A DNA stretch of 64,000 nucleotides from Berberis thunbergii. Lineage: Eukaryota > Streptophyta > Magnoliopsida > Ranunculales > Berberidaceae. Below the pieces are notes generated by a model. That model was not told where the DNA came from. It saw only the letters and a list, made by a program, of their open reading frames with translations, and did no database searches. The stretch is from contig QNQO01010770.1 in NCBI GenBank assembly GCA_003290165.1, positions 62,001-126,000 of the forward strand, given 5' to 3'. The position numbers were made by a program, and so were the translations under genes. This document shows, in pieces, positions 12,001-23,320 of the stretch (its first letter is position 1; the number at the start of each line of letters is the position of its first letter).

Positions 12001-12935
12001 CACCCTAAATTGACCGTGAGGAACCCAAGGGTGAACACCCTCTTTCTTGATTGATCAATCGATCGATCAGGCAATATAATTTTCTTCTCCTCCCTTCTTT
12101 AGGCTGTAAGCTTGACGATGATAAAAAACAAAATAATAATAAATAAATAAATTTAAAAAAAAAATCATGGTTCTGCCTCAACTCCGTCGTGACTCCCGAA
12201 GCGGCTGTTAGACAACCTAGACTACCATGTACAATCATATTGCCGATACAAACACACACCAATGATACAAGCCTTTCCTAAGATTAATCCATGACCCACT
12301 TCCTCTAGATCTGCCAATAAAATTGTGAACACAGTCCACTGAATTTTCTCAATTCTAAGTCATTTAATGTGGCATGTTGAGCGATGACAACAATAAAGAG
12401 AACGTTGATAAAATCCTAACTCGGGTTTGTAGTGACTAATATATTTGGACTTCCAGCTATCAGAGAGACCAATAATACAAGTTACAACAGTTCTATTATG
12501 CCAGGACTGTTACAACTGATATGATTGTGAATTTTTAATGTGATCCCAGATTTCTTTATCATAAAAATTTTGAGTTTGAAGTGAAGAAACATCTAAATAC
12601 AGGAGGGGTGAAAAGCCTTAGCATACTTCCAGTTAAGCATACCAACAAGATGGATATCCAAATTAGATGCCAAATTAAGGTTTCAAAATTCACAATGAAG
12701 CACCAACACATAGAAATTTCATATTAACTCTCAAAGCTGATTCAGTGAATTCCACATACAAATTCATCAACTCAATGAGATTCAATATCAAACACCCATT
12801 TACACGTCAATTACTTAAGAACAAGAACAACACCCATTTACACATCAGTTACTTAAGAATAAAAATAGTAAGAAATAATGAACCCCAATGACATATCCAC
12901 TAACATCATCTAAACAACTCAATCAGATTCAGATG
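9001..12935. other. Gene-free interior of LTR-like element 1
   Basis: No credible coding region on either strand; the ORFs present are short and low in complexity. Around 9367-9455 a short phrase (AGTTCCTCAAYRAGGCAA) is repeated, matching 41632-41649 in the second family member. Confidence 0.6.
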
Positions 12936-12943
12936 CCAATCAC

Positions 12944-13985
12944 CAGTGATGGAGCCAGGATTTTCGTTGAATGGGGGTAGAGTGATGAGTCATATTTAAC
13001 TAATGATAATATAATAATTAAGTACTTTAATATATTTTTTGTTAAATTTTGAACAATACATAAATAACTATACAAAACACCAATTGCTAAACAAAGCTTC
13101 ATCTAATCCATGGGTGAAGAAAATTGATCTAACAATCTACTTTGTAGATGCACAATAGATAAATATATGAGAGATTCTAAATGAGCGAGGAAACGAGCGA
13201 GGGAAATGAGCTGGCGAGGTGAAAGCCGTTCATTTCCCTCGAGATGCGCGCGAGAAAAATCAACGCACACATCTCGAGGGAAATGGACGGCTTTCACCTC
13301 GCCAGCTCATTTCCCTCGCTCGTTTCCTCGCTCATTCCCTCGACATTTAGAATTTCTCTAAATATATAGAGAACGACGGCACACTTGCCTTTCAAATATA
13401 CATAACAAGGCGAGAACTCGGCATCATGCAATTCTATTGATCTGGTCAATTCATTTGGTGTATAAAGTTAAGGGTCAAAAATACTAATGGGTCATTTCTC
13501 CAAAGTAATCCTATGAATAAAATATTAAACTAGATTTGGATATACAAATTCATCTCGAGAAAATACTTTAAAAACATTATTCTTCTTCAAAGCAGAAAAA
13601 AGAGGTTGGGGCGTTGGTGGGAAAGAAAAATAAATCAAACAGAGAGAGAATGAGAGAAGGGAAGTGGAGGCAGTGCGGTTGTTCTTCCCGTAGTAAACAT
13701 TTTTTTTTACCCATAACCCTCCGCACCTCATGCCGTCAGCCGAGTTCGAATCCGTGACTTGTGATTTCATACGCTATACCTCTACTAACTCAGCTAGTAC
13801 ACTTTTACAAGTAAACAAATAGAGGGTAAAGAAAAGAAGAAAGGGAAGAACGGGGTTGTCGGCGACACTGAGAATAGTGGAAGAGAAGAAGGGGTGGGGT
13901 GGCGTCGTCGATTGCGAGTTAGGCAAATTGAGTTTTTTTTTCTAAAGTCTGTTGGGGCAAGTGCCCCCACGTAAACCCGTCCCTG
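12944..13985. mobile_element. hAT-type non-autonomous element, TSD CCAATCAC
   Basis: Starts CAGTGATGGAGCCAGGATTT and ends AAACCCGTCCCTG (reverse complement CAGGGACGGGTTT), the CAGTGRYGGAGCC-like terminus common in plant hAT elements. It is flanked by a perfect 8-bp duplication CCAATCAC (12936-12943 and 13986-13993), diagnostic for hAT. It is 1042 bases, without a transposase. It carries a nested foldback MITE at 13169-13358. Confidence 0.85.
13169..13358. mobile_element. Foldback Mutator-like MITE, TSD TAAATATAT
   Basis: An almost complete palindrome. The left arm begins GAGAGATTCTAAATG and the right arm ends CATTTAGAATTTCTC. The arms pair over about 80 bases (with a small bulge) around a loop of roughly 20 bases at 13247-13269. 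It is flanked by a 9-bp duplication TAAATATAT (13160-13168 and 13359-13367), the length typical of Mutator-like elements. The inner arms are GC-rich (CTCGAGATG / CATCTCGAG), unlike the flanking AT-rich DNA. Transcription would give a strong hairpin. Confidence 0.8.
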
Positions 13986-14516
13986 CCAATCACAACACAA
14001 ATGAAGATCAAAGAATCCAAGAAGAAGCCATTGTGGGACGACTTCTAAAACCCATAAAGGGTAAAGAATCGAACCTGAAGAGGAGATAAGTCGATTATCA
14101 ACATAAACGATCAATTATACATCAAATGAACATGCAAAAAAGACCATGGAGATTACATACCAAAAACCTAACCATGATTCTAAGAATAATTTCAAACAAA
14201 AATATGAAATAGTATGAAGAAAACTCACTGATTTTAATTCTTATGGCATACACACCACCATCACTGTCCATCACCTACATCCATTTCTCCCAATAACCAA
14301 AACCACTGCCTTCATCACTGCCAGTTTCCATCTCTCTTGCCATTGCTCTATTTTCTAGCGCCAAAATGAAATGGGAAGGAAAGGGAAGTTAGTGGAACGA
14401 GATAGGAAGAAAATAGGGGAGGTTGGGCAAAGAAAAGCGAGGCAACATCCCGACGTCACCGAAGAAGGAGATGAGAAAGAGCAAAGCCTGTTGCACAAGA
14501 GAAGAAAGAAATGAAG

Positions 14517-14549
<33 letters not shown>
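14517..14549. repeat. Poly(T) tract
   Basis: A run of more than 30 T residues inside LTR-like element 1. Its length may be unreliable in the assembly. Confidence 0.9.
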
Positions 14550-14553
<4 letters not shown>

Positions 14554-14728
14554 AAAAATTGTGAATGGCTATTCGCCCCCACTAAAATTTTGAGGGCACT
14601 CACCCTTTAACTTCACAAAATTAAAACACTAAAATTTTGAAATTTAAATTCAATTAAATTTAACTCTATTTTATTTAATTTAAAATAAAATAAATTAACT
14701 TTATGAAATTTAGAGATGTTACACATCA

Positions 14729-17270
14729 TCTGTTTAATATCGCAAACAAAAAATAATATCTAGAAATAGCAAAGGATAAACCAAGGAATGTATCTGAACC
14801 TGATGTGCTTATTACATTATAATGGCCTGCTATGCAAAATGTGGGCTGAAATTGTCTAAGATGTTGTGTTGCTCCCTGTTGCTTGATCTCTTTGACTCTA
14901 ATATATAACCTATAATACCTATTTCTAATATATATTCTTAATTATCTTGTTCTCGTCCATCCTCCAAGTTATCTCGCAATATTAACTTCATTAACACATG
15001 GAAACCATAGACACTAATTTTGAATATATATTCTTATACATCGGCCAAAACTTGAAAATATCAAAACAATTTTGATAAGAATTAGCCAATACTTGCCAAA
15101 AGCCCAAAGCTCGAGCTTTCAAGAAGATGAAGTATATTAGTCAATTAAAATGGTACAAATTTCAATGATACATTTACGTATCAATCTGAAAAGAATGCGT
15201 GACCTACGTATCAAATGAAGGCCAAACAAAGACCGGGGGCAGTTTACCTCATTGAAGGTGCAACAATTAATTTAAGTCCAAGTCAATGAATCCAAAACTA
15301 TACAAACGTGACCAGCTTTTTCTCTTCTTTGTCTTGCCTTGATTTGCTAATCTTTTCACATCATCACCTCTCTCTATCTGCTGAGTAAACATGGAGATTG
15401 ACCACCTTTACATGACTACAAATCCAAGTCCCATTTTTATTTGTGTGCATCTGTCTTGTTATGAGATTCCAACTTCAATGCCGGAATGGACTAAAGTGTG
15501 ACAATAACGTTGCATCAAATTCTCATCAAGTGGTCATAAATAGACCCAAAAAAAGAAAAAGTGTGGACTGTTTTATGGCCATAATATGTAGAAAAGCAGG
15601 GCCATCATTGCAGTGGGTCTTAGAGGGTTTGGATTATACATAGCAGAGATGAGAGCTCAGAAGTGTTTGATTTGAAGGAAATAGTTGAAGTTGTATTCAT
15701 GTGAGGGAAAGAAAGTCCTTGTGATATCAAACTGTTTTTGGTTGAAATTTTTCGATAAAAAAATTGAATTGTCAAGGTTGGGTTCCAGATTTCTTTGATG
15801 CGGTAAGCTCATATTAACAAAACTAGATCTGACCCAGTCTTCGATCCCCAAATCTTATCGTGGACCTTAAGATATGAGGATATGCTTTTTAATTTAAGCA
15901 TCTCCAACCGTGGCCTCTAAAATCTGTTCTCCAAATTTTGTTTAGGGTCTCGACTGGCTGGCTACTAAAGTTAGTGATGCAAGTGGACCCCGGGTGATTG
16001 ATCTATTTAGGATGAGTCAATAGCAAAATTTTCAGAGACAAAGCACTTGAAGCCCCTTAGTACAAAAATGACCCTTTGTAATATGAAGGATGTTAGTGAC
16101 AGGTTGTGAACCTCAAAATTCGCAAATAAGTAAAAAAAATGGGACATCGTGAATTGTGGAGGCCATGCCGTTGGTATATGGCCTACCCCTAAGGGAGGTT
16201 TTTTTTTTTTTTTTTTTTTGTGAATTTATAATAGCGCCAACTCAACAAAACGTAATGAAAAACCATAAACCCAACCGATTGCTATCGAAAGATACCACCT
16301 ATTTTGCTTTGGCATCAGACCATATAGATCTAGTAATTTACAGGTAGGTAAACATCATGATTGTATTAGAAATCTCAATTAGGTTTTCCAGATGTTAATT
16401 CCAACTTGTTGAGCCCAAAAAGTTGGATGAACAGACATATCCAAGATGAGAGGAAGCGTAGAAGTAGAGAGTTAAGTAATGTGGCAGAACAGTAAATACC
16501 AAAACCCCAATTCTAAGCAGTTATATTTTAGGTTTTTTATATTTCTACTCTTATTATACATCATGTTTGTGATTGTACTTTAAAGAAATAAGGTAAAATT
16601 GTAAAAAACTTTAAATTTCACAAGAAAAAAAAACTTTAAAATTTGACTGGCTGGACAAACTCGTATCAAAAATATCCTATAACGATTTGTTTTCTTGACT
16701 TTAACCAGGAGACGAAAGAAATTTTGACTTTGTTTGAGAGCAATTTTGGAAAAAAAAAAAAAAAGAGAAGTTGCGCATGACAAACACAAGCATACTGGTC
16801 ATGGACTCAATTTTCATTTTTTTGACAAAGTTTAGATGCTATGGTGGATGGCAAGTCAAAACTCTAAAACATGTGGTTTGCAATTTGACTTGTGTTGCAT
16901 GCTGACAACAAAGTAATAACCACAAACATCAATCAACTATTTTCACTTTTATTTTCATATTTATTATTATTGTTATTATTTTTTTGTTTTGTTTTATGCA
17001 TTGTAACAGAGAAAATGAAATCTGCAAGTTGTGAAAAAATCCAGACAGTACCAACTAAGATGCATGACAACCAAATACTTGTGATTTCAAAACTTGTTGA
17101 TAGTTCGTTTTTTGCCATCATATTTCTTCGATAATTTTTAAAAAAAAATTATTGTCTTAGGGACAATTAGATTCTTCGTACCCATCATGATTGACAACTT
17201 CTATTTGTTTTTTTTTTTTTTTTTTAATTACTAACTAAGCATTGTCTCTATTTTTATGGTGTATTTGAAT
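14729..17270. other. Intergenic DNA without recognisable genes
   Basis: AT-rich. I see no conserved coding sequence on either strand; the short ORFs present have no family features. A sequence near 15897 (CATCTCCAACCGTGGCC) resembles a common plant MITE terminus, but no matching second end was found. Poly(T) tracts lie near 16199-16219 and 17210-17225. Confidence 0.6.
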
Positions 17271-17345
17271 TAGGGGTGGGCATGGGATGGGATGAGACGG
17301 GATGAAATTCCATCTTGTTTATTCGGGATTGGGATAGGATCGACC
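17271..17345. mobile_element. Single terminus of a GGGATGGGATG-family hAT element
   Basis: TAGGGGTGGGCATGGGATGG followed by GGGATG-rich sequence matches the terminus of the elements at 19558-20458 and 21591-22678 in this window. No matching second terminus or 8-bp duplication is found before the SINE at 17897, so the element is probably truncated. Confidence 0.5.
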
Positions 17346-17896
17346 ACATTTCCATCTCATTCCATCCCAAACGAGTTCAAGACGAAACAAGATGAATATA
17401 TACTAAATAATCTCTAATGAAGAATAACAAAATAATTTAATCTTACATGCTCAAACACCAATAATGTCAAATTTATGTACATATAACTTACATCATAACA
17501 ATATTAAATGTAATATAAAATTTATGGTCTAATGAACTTACAATTTTTATGTCAAACATTCTTTGTGTGCAAAACTAGCTAATATAAATTCGAAAATGAA
17601 AAATATTGTTCATTGACCAAATCTCCAACTACATAATTCATAGTGCAAAACTAACTCAAACCATCATTTCAATTTATTTTCTACAAGAGTCATTGTCCTA
17701 TAACCAATCTAAAATGTGACAAATCATAAATTTTCGTGGGTTTTATTTAATCTAAAATATCGAAACTAAAGTTTCTATCTAAACAAAGAGTACCAAATCA
17801 GGCTTTTAGGATTATTTACCTATAACCAATCTAAAATATGAAATTAATAAGGAAGGTACTATGAGTCAAGTTTTAAAACCTGAATATACTCACATG

Positions 17897-18297
17897 GTCC
17901 ACCAATTGTAGCTCAGTTGGTCGGACATCCACTCTCCTTGTGAGAGGTCGTGGGTTCGAGACTCACCAGTTAGGATTTTGCCAGTTTTCACCCGATTATT
18001 AGGAGCACATTTGCTCCGCCGTTGATAAGCCTTCGGGTATTGAATGCATCTGCTTAGATGGACTAGACCGGAGCGAAGCGAAAGCGAGTCTTTATGCAAG
18101 GTGGAGGCGATGGACCGAAGCGAAAGCAAGTCTCTATACGAGATGGAGGCGGTGAGGACATTAAGTGGCAACAGTATTGTAGCCTTCGGTCTTGAATTGG
18201 TTAATCCTATAGGGTCAATCATGTAGCCTACGGGTATGGATTAATAAATAAATAAAAAAGGATCAATGATCTAAATTAAAAAAAAATTATATATATT
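17897..18297 (+). mobile_element. tRNA-derived SINE, TSD TATACTCACATG
   Basis: The 5' part has an RNA polymerase III internal promoter: A box TAGCTCAGTTGG (17909-17920) and B box GGTTCGAGACTC (17953-17964), spaced as in a tRNA but without a foldable mature tRNA around them. The body contains a diverged internal duplication (CGAAGCGAAAGCGAGTCT near 18073 and CGAAGCGAAAGCAAGTCT near 18116). The 3' end is A-rich (TAATAAATAAATAAAAAA and a later poly-A). Flanks carry a perfect 12-bp duplication TATACTCACATG (17885-17896 and 18298-18309). Confidence 0.9.
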
Positions 18298-18309
18298 TAT
18301 ACTCACATG

Positions 18310-19055
18310 TATAACAAATATACCTCCAAAAGTTTTCATATTCAAATACAAAATAAAATAAAAATAAATTCTCATAATTATTTCATCATTAGAAGAAAAA
18401 AAAATAGAAGAAGAAACGCAATTAACTCCAGATCCAGATTAGTGATTGGAATTGAGGGAGCAAAATGGATAGTTGACCATCTTTCAATATTAAATTAAAA
18501 TAAGCAGTCTTTAAAGATATTGAGCAAAACTTAAAAGATTCACTTGGTCATTTTAAATGAATCCAACTTTTTAATTATTAATTAGATATTGATAAACCAT
18601 AGAAGAAAATAAGGAAATCCCACCCAACAACCATGGGACCGGCCAAAATTAGATACCCTAGGAAGAGTTGTTTAGAAATTGAAACTTTGGAATTTAATTC
18701 GACAATAGCACATCTTTAAATTAATTAATGATTAAAGTTTTTGTAATATAAAATATAGGTATGCATGAGAATAATCTTACCTAATGTGGCTTCCTATCAT
18801 CATGTGAGAGTCAAGTTTATTTTTTGAATGCAAACGATATTTTAATTGAAAGTTTGTTGTCAAGATTTGAAAATCTATCTACCGTTTGAGCTTGCTCAAC
18901 TTTTTGATTGTAACTCAATATCGTCAAATCTTCATGTGATTAGAGCTTATTTTTCAACTTGTATCACATCTGATTCTCACACTTGACAAGTTTTGTGCCA
19001 ACTAATTCCAGTGGATTCGACAAAAATTGAGCAGTAAATAATCCAACTAGGGTGC
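18310..19055. other. Intergenic DNA, nothing recognised
   Basis: AT-rich sequence with only short ORFs and no conserved motif that I can identify. Confidence 0.6.
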
Positions 19056-19063
19056 CTGCCTAA

Positions 19064-19548
19064 CAGGGGCAGAGCCAAGATTACTGATAAAGGGCAAAAA
19101 AAGTTTGAAAAGACTAACTTATCTCTAAACGTGGTTTTCTGAATCGAACGAAGGAATTTTTTTTTTAACTCCCAGCAAACCCATCCTCACTAACCCTCTC
19201 ACTCTCTTCTCTTATCCTTCTCCTTCTCTTATATTTTCTCTCCCTCACAAACCCTTTCTCACTCTGTAATCTCTCAACTCCACATCTCATCTCACTCCCA
19301 ATTCGCTCAACTTCGTAGCAACTGGCTAAATTGAACCCTGAAACACAAACATATTGAAAGCAGATATTTGTATAGAAATGGGGGACCTAAACTTTAAAAA
19401 TAACCCATAATATAATTTTTAGTAGAATCCAGAGCCAAGATTGTATACAAAAGGGGGCAATATAAAAAAATTTGAGTAATTTAGTGAAATTTTTCATAAA
19501 GATAAGGGGGCAGCTGACCCCCTTAGTCAAACGGTAGATCCGCTCATG
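19064..19548. mobile_element. hAT-type element, TSD CTGCCTAA
   Basis: Starts CAGGGGCAGAGCCAAGA and ends GGTAGATCCGCTCATG (reverse complement CATGAGCGGATC), a diverged form of the CAGGGGCGGAGCC terminus. A perfect 8-bp duplication CTGCCTAA flanks it (19056-19063 and 19549-19556). It is 485 bases with no coding capacity. Its right duplication overlaps the left duplication of the next hAT element. Confidence 0.85.
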
Positions 19549-19557
19549 CTGCCTAAC

Positions 19558-20458
19558 TAGGGAAGGACATCCCATCCTGCGATCCCGATCCCGTCCCGTC
19601 CGGATATAGAATGGGATGGGATGAAGATTTTCAATCCCGCCAATGTCGTCCCGTCCTGAGCTAATATTTTAATATTTATTATTAATATTTTATTTATTTA
19701 TTTTTATTCATATGAACTTACATATGACTAACAGAAACTCATGGTGTTTGTAGTGGTAACAGAAATGTTACTTCAAGAAATAAATATTCATTAAACAAGA
19801 TAAAGATAACAGACTATTACTTGGATTCCCAATAAAAGTCGCTTCAATTATTTAACTTTCAAATATTGATAATACCCATGTGAAGATGAAAAATAACAAT
19901 TAACTGAGTAATACATATTCAAAAGGGAACATTCAGGGGCGGAGCCAAGAATTTGAGATGTCCCGGGCTGTAAAAATAATTGTTTTTAATTACGATATAT
20001 ATATTGATGGTAAACCAATATGTTAGAGCATCACCAATAGGTTTATATTTTTTTCCTAACAAAAGATGAAATGTCATTTTGTCAAGGAACCATGAATTTT
20101 GTTTCCCACAGTAATGAAATTGTAAAATCAGTTGAGAGACCATCACAACGACATAATACTCTTAGTAGGTCCCATTTATCATGTCATTTTCTAAAAGTTA
20201 GCCTACTCGACTACATTGTTAGGGGATTTAGTGGCTACCATTATATTTGCATGCCACATCTATATCTAATTATAAGATAATTATTTTTCACGCTCTTATA
20301 TGATGATAATCTTCGCAGCAGTCACAAGCAGCACGCTGATCTTGTCCCATCCCGACAGGATGAGGTCGGGATGAGATTTTTCCCATCCTGATCCCATATG
20401 AACGAGATGGGATAGAAATTGGTATATCTCGTCTCATCCCATCCCGTGCCCACTCCTA
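19558..20458. mobile_element. hAT-type element of the GGGATGGGATG family, TSD TGCCTAAC
   Basis: Begins TAGGGAAGGACATCCCATCC and ends CCCGTGCCCACTCCTA (reverse complement TAGGAGTGGGCACGGG). A perfect 8-bp duplication TGCCTAAC lies at 19550-19557 and 20459-20466. GGGATGGGATG-type subterminal repeats occur at both ends. A CAGGGGCGGAGCCAAGAA motif at about 19933 looks like the left terminus of another hAT type nested inside, but its right end is not found. No transposase. Confidence 0.85.
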
Positions 20459-20466
20459 TGCCTAAC

Positions 20467-21062
20467 TACTTGGCTACACAGATTTTGAGCCATAGGATGT
20501 TAGGAAGTTTGATTTATTTTTTGATGTATTAAGAAAGAAATTAGGCAAGAAAATGCATGTCATCTCATTTATATAATTCTCTCTCCTTTTTAACTCATAT
20601 ATTTGAATACTAAAATCTTATATAACTCAGAAACTATTTGAGAGGGATGTTGGAATATTCGATATTTAATAACCTGCCCTTATATTATGACCAGTGGACT
20701 AAATGAGTCACCTTTGATGGGAAGTCAAACTAATTGGCTAGTGTATCATTTTGAAATTGTTTCTTCTTCTTCTTCTTGTAAGTATATATTAGACTTACAA
20801 TACAGGAGACGTTTTTTTAGTAGATGCAATAATTTATCGAAGCAAAAGAACAATAATAACATATAGTTTTCTTTGCTTAATATGGTGAGAGTTGTGGCTA
20901 CTAAGAATTCGATTAATACTGAGAGATAAGAGCAACTTTGATATAGTAGGGAGCAACTTGGATCGATCTAAGTGTTAATAACAAATTAACCAAAGAAGAA
21001 AATTCCTAATAATGGATACTAAAGAATATTACAGAGCTTAAACTGTCATTTGGTCTGTTTTA
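20467..21062. other. Intergenic DNA between hAT element and CACTA-B
   Basis: No gene features. It contains a short CTT microsatellite near 20762. Confidence 0.6.
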
Positions 21063-21065
21063 TTT

Positions 21066-21545
21066 CACTACAAAAAACGAGGTCTAAACCGGCACTTTCA
21101 CGGTGGCATTTCACTGAAAGCGCCGGTTAAACATTATCATTAACGGCGTTTACGATATCAAGTGCCGGAAATAAAATGAGTCTCAAGCACTCCCGGCGTT
21201 TATAATAAGCGCCGGGAAATATCACCCTAACCCGGCGTTTTACTTATAAAGCGTCGGGAAAGATTACCCTAAACCGACGTTTATTCTCTGAAGCGCCGGT
21301 AAAGATGAAAAAACCCGTCATAAATTCAAAATAAAATTGTATTTTTGGAAGCGCCGTATTTGATGTAAATAAGCGCCGGCAAAGAGCGACCAATACCGGC
21401 ATTTTATACAAAGCGCCGGTACAGAATAATCAATACCGGCATTTTACTCAAAGCGCCGAAAAAGTGTAACCAATACCGGCATGGTTTTGAAAGTGCCGGT
21501 AAAGAGTAACCAATACCAGCATCGTATTTTGAAGCGCCGGGCCAG
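21066..21545. repeat. CACTA-B left subterminal array, first part
   Basis: About ten copies of a unit like AAGCGCCGGTAAAGAGTAAC followed by CAATACCGGCAT, spaced 40 to 60 bases. The core GCGCCGG alternates with its inverted partner CCGGCRTTT, so each unit is a loose palindrome. The array is interrupted at 21547 by a poly(A) tract and the inserted hAT-like element and resumes near 22735. Confidence 0.85.
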
Positions 21546-21581
<36 letters not shown>

Positions 21582-21590
21582 CCTCCCACC

Positions 21591-22678
21591 TAAGGGTGGG
21601 CATCCCATCCCGTCCCGATTTTTTTAGGTCTTAATGGGATTGAATAATTTCATCCCGTCTCGATCTAGAATGGGATGGGATTTAATAATTTCATCCCGTC
21701 CCGATCTAGAATGGGATGGGATGAAGATTTTCAATCCCGCCAATCTCGTCCCATCCCGAGCTAATTTTTCACTCTGGTATTAATGAGTATTTTCTAGAAT
21801 ACGACCCTCAACTTTCTGTCATTTAAACATTTAGAAATACCTGCAATACAGGTTTGGTAGCATATTTTTTGCAGTTAGCTATTATATAGTTATTACATGA
21901 ATATTAAACTCTCTCGAAGTTCAATTTGTAACTGATTTTATTTCTATTACCTTCCTACTAGATCATCAGATGATTGAACATGTCGTATCTGGGATATTAG
22001 GAATATCAATGTCAATCCTCGCATTTACATTCCAAAGCCTTTAGATGTTATCACTGGTTTGTTTCAAGTTTATATAGTGTGTTTTGGTTGGTTGGTTGGC
22101 TGGGGTTTTTGGAATTTGGTAACTGAAATCTTAACTTGGAATTAACTTCAGGGAAGAGCAATGGTCCCTCAACTAGTACCACGCTTTCAACTAGCCTTGT
22201 TCCCTCAACTAGTATTGATCCATCAAGCCACCAAATATTGTGTTGTGCATATGATGCTAGTGAAACGGTTTTTGTCACTGGTAGCTCAGATACCTATGCA
22301 AGGGTAAAACTGAGTGTTATTCTTTGCGTTGTGTACATTATGTTTGTTTAAATTTGTTCTTCTATACTTAGCAAATATATTGTTCGAAATTGAAATGCAC
22401 TGCTGGATGCATATGAGTTTCTTCTTCAAGAACAAACAATTTGCAGGTGTGGAATGCTTTGAAGTCTAACACAAATGAGTACAAGCAACCAAATTATGAG
22501 ATTGATTAAAGAAAATGAAATGCATATAATCAGAGCACATTGATCTCGTCCCGAACCCGTTTGGGATGGGACGAGGTCGGGATGCGATTTTTCCCATCCC
22601 GTCCCGTCTCGATCCCGAATGAACGGGATGGGATAGGGATGGTTTATCTCGTCCCATCCCGTCCCGTGCCTACCCCTA
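21591..22678. mobile_element. hAT-like element carrying a host gene fragment (Pack-hAT)
   Basis: Left end TAAGGGTGGGCATCCCATCC, right end CCGTGCCTACCCCTA (reverse complement TAGGGGTAGGCACGG), the same family as 19558-20458, with GGGATGGGATG repeats just inside both ends. A perfect 8-bp duplication is not visible; the flanks (CCCTCCCACC and CCCTTACTCC) are only loosely similar. The interior is a BRWD-type WD40 gene fragment with introns. It lies within the left subterminal array of CACTA-B. Confidence 0.7.
21961..22509 (+). pseudogene. Captured WD40 fragment of a BRWD3/PHIP-like bromodomain and WD-repeat protein
   Basis: Three exons: about 21961-22055 (TCRIWDIRNINVNPRIYIPK), 22152-22303 (SSHQILCCAYDASETVFVTG, then SSDTYAR) and 22447-22509 (VWNALKSNTNEYKQPNYEID, then stop). 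The introns have GT and AG borders. The order matches plant bromodomain and WD-repeat-containing proteins, nuclear chromatin proteins with an N-terminal WD40 propeller; parts of two WD repeats are here. A TGA in the first exon and the terminal TAA break the frame. It lies between the two hAT-like termini, so it was carried in by that element. Confidence 0.7.
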
Positions 22679-22734
22679 CCCTTACTCCAACCCATCCTAC
22701 TGATGAAAATAATATTATGTTTTCTAAACCGCCG

Positions 22735-23320
22735 CTTTAGATGTTACAAGCGCCGGTAAAGAGTAACAAACCCACGAATAACGACACTTTTACGACGCTT
22801 TAGAACTACAAAAAAAGTCTAAAACGACACTTTTACGGTGGCATTTCAATAAAAGCTCCGGTACAACATAAGCAATAACGACGTTTTGGATATAAAACGC
22901 CGGAAACAACCCGCGATCGTTTCCCACTAGGGCAAAAAATTAAGTCTTAAGCAATCACGACATTTATACAATAAAGTGCCGGTACATATCGAACAATACC
23001 AGCGTTGTATTTTCTAACGCGCCGATACATATCGAACAATACAGGCGTTGTATTTTCTAAGCGCCGGTGAAGAGTGAAAATAATTTTTTTTAAAACACTC
23101 CGTATTAAATGTAAAAAGCGCCGGTAAAGATCTTCCAATACCGACGTTTTGGTTTGAAAGCACCGGTAAAGTGCTCACAATACCGACGATTTGGTAAAGA
23201 AGCGCCGGTTACCAAATCGCCGGTAAAGAATGAAAAAAAACCGCGAATCCATCCCGCCACTGGAAAAGAAATTGTGTTTATAAAGCGCCGTATTAGATGT
23301 AGGAAACGCCGGATTAGAGT
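22735..23320. repeat. CACTA-B left subterminal array, second part, with a duplicated 5' terminus
   Basis: The GCGCCGGTAAAG array continues. At 22804-22860 the sequence AACTACAAAAAAAGTCTAAA, then ACGACACTTTTACGGTGGCA, repeats the first 60 bases of the element (CACTACAAAAAACGAGGTCT...) with few changes. The element thus has two 5' termini, the inner one degenerate (AACTA). Repeats extend to about 23315. Confidence 0.8.

Larger units (their letters stand above)
9000..14723. mobile_element. TG...CA LTR-like element 1 (solo-LTR or non-coding LTR element), TSD CATCA
   Basis: Begins TGTCATGCCCCGATTTTTCG, ends TTTAGAGATGTTACA, and is flanked by the 5-bp duplication CATCA (8995-8999 and 14724-14728). 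A second member of the family is at 41251-48951; both share the same first ~100 bases and a similar ~200-base 3' end (including ATTCGCCCCCACTAAA). I see no gag or pol and no second internal LTR border, so this is either a long solo LTR or a non-autonomous LTR element. After removing the nested hAT insertion it is about 4.7 kb. It contains a (AAAAAAG)n run near 11091-11140 and an (AT)n run near 10402-10418. Confidence 0.75.

Noticed and set aside
13169..13358. microRNA gene
   Set aside because: The hairpin is nearly perfect over ~80 bp and has Mutator-type duplications, so a MITE is the simpler explanation; no small-RNA data available here.
15895..16060. Possible MITE starting CATCTCCAACCGTGGCC
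   Set aside because: No matching opposite terminus or target duplication was found.
17905..17970. tRNA gene suggested by A and B boxes
   Set aside because: The sequence does not fold into a complete tRNA with acceptor stem, and it sits at the head of a SINE with a poly-A tail and a 12-bp duplication.
21066..21545. CRISPR-like array of regularly spaced repeats
   Set aside because: Spacing is irregular, units are degenerate and palindromic, the context is a plant transposon end, and spacers are not unique sequences.
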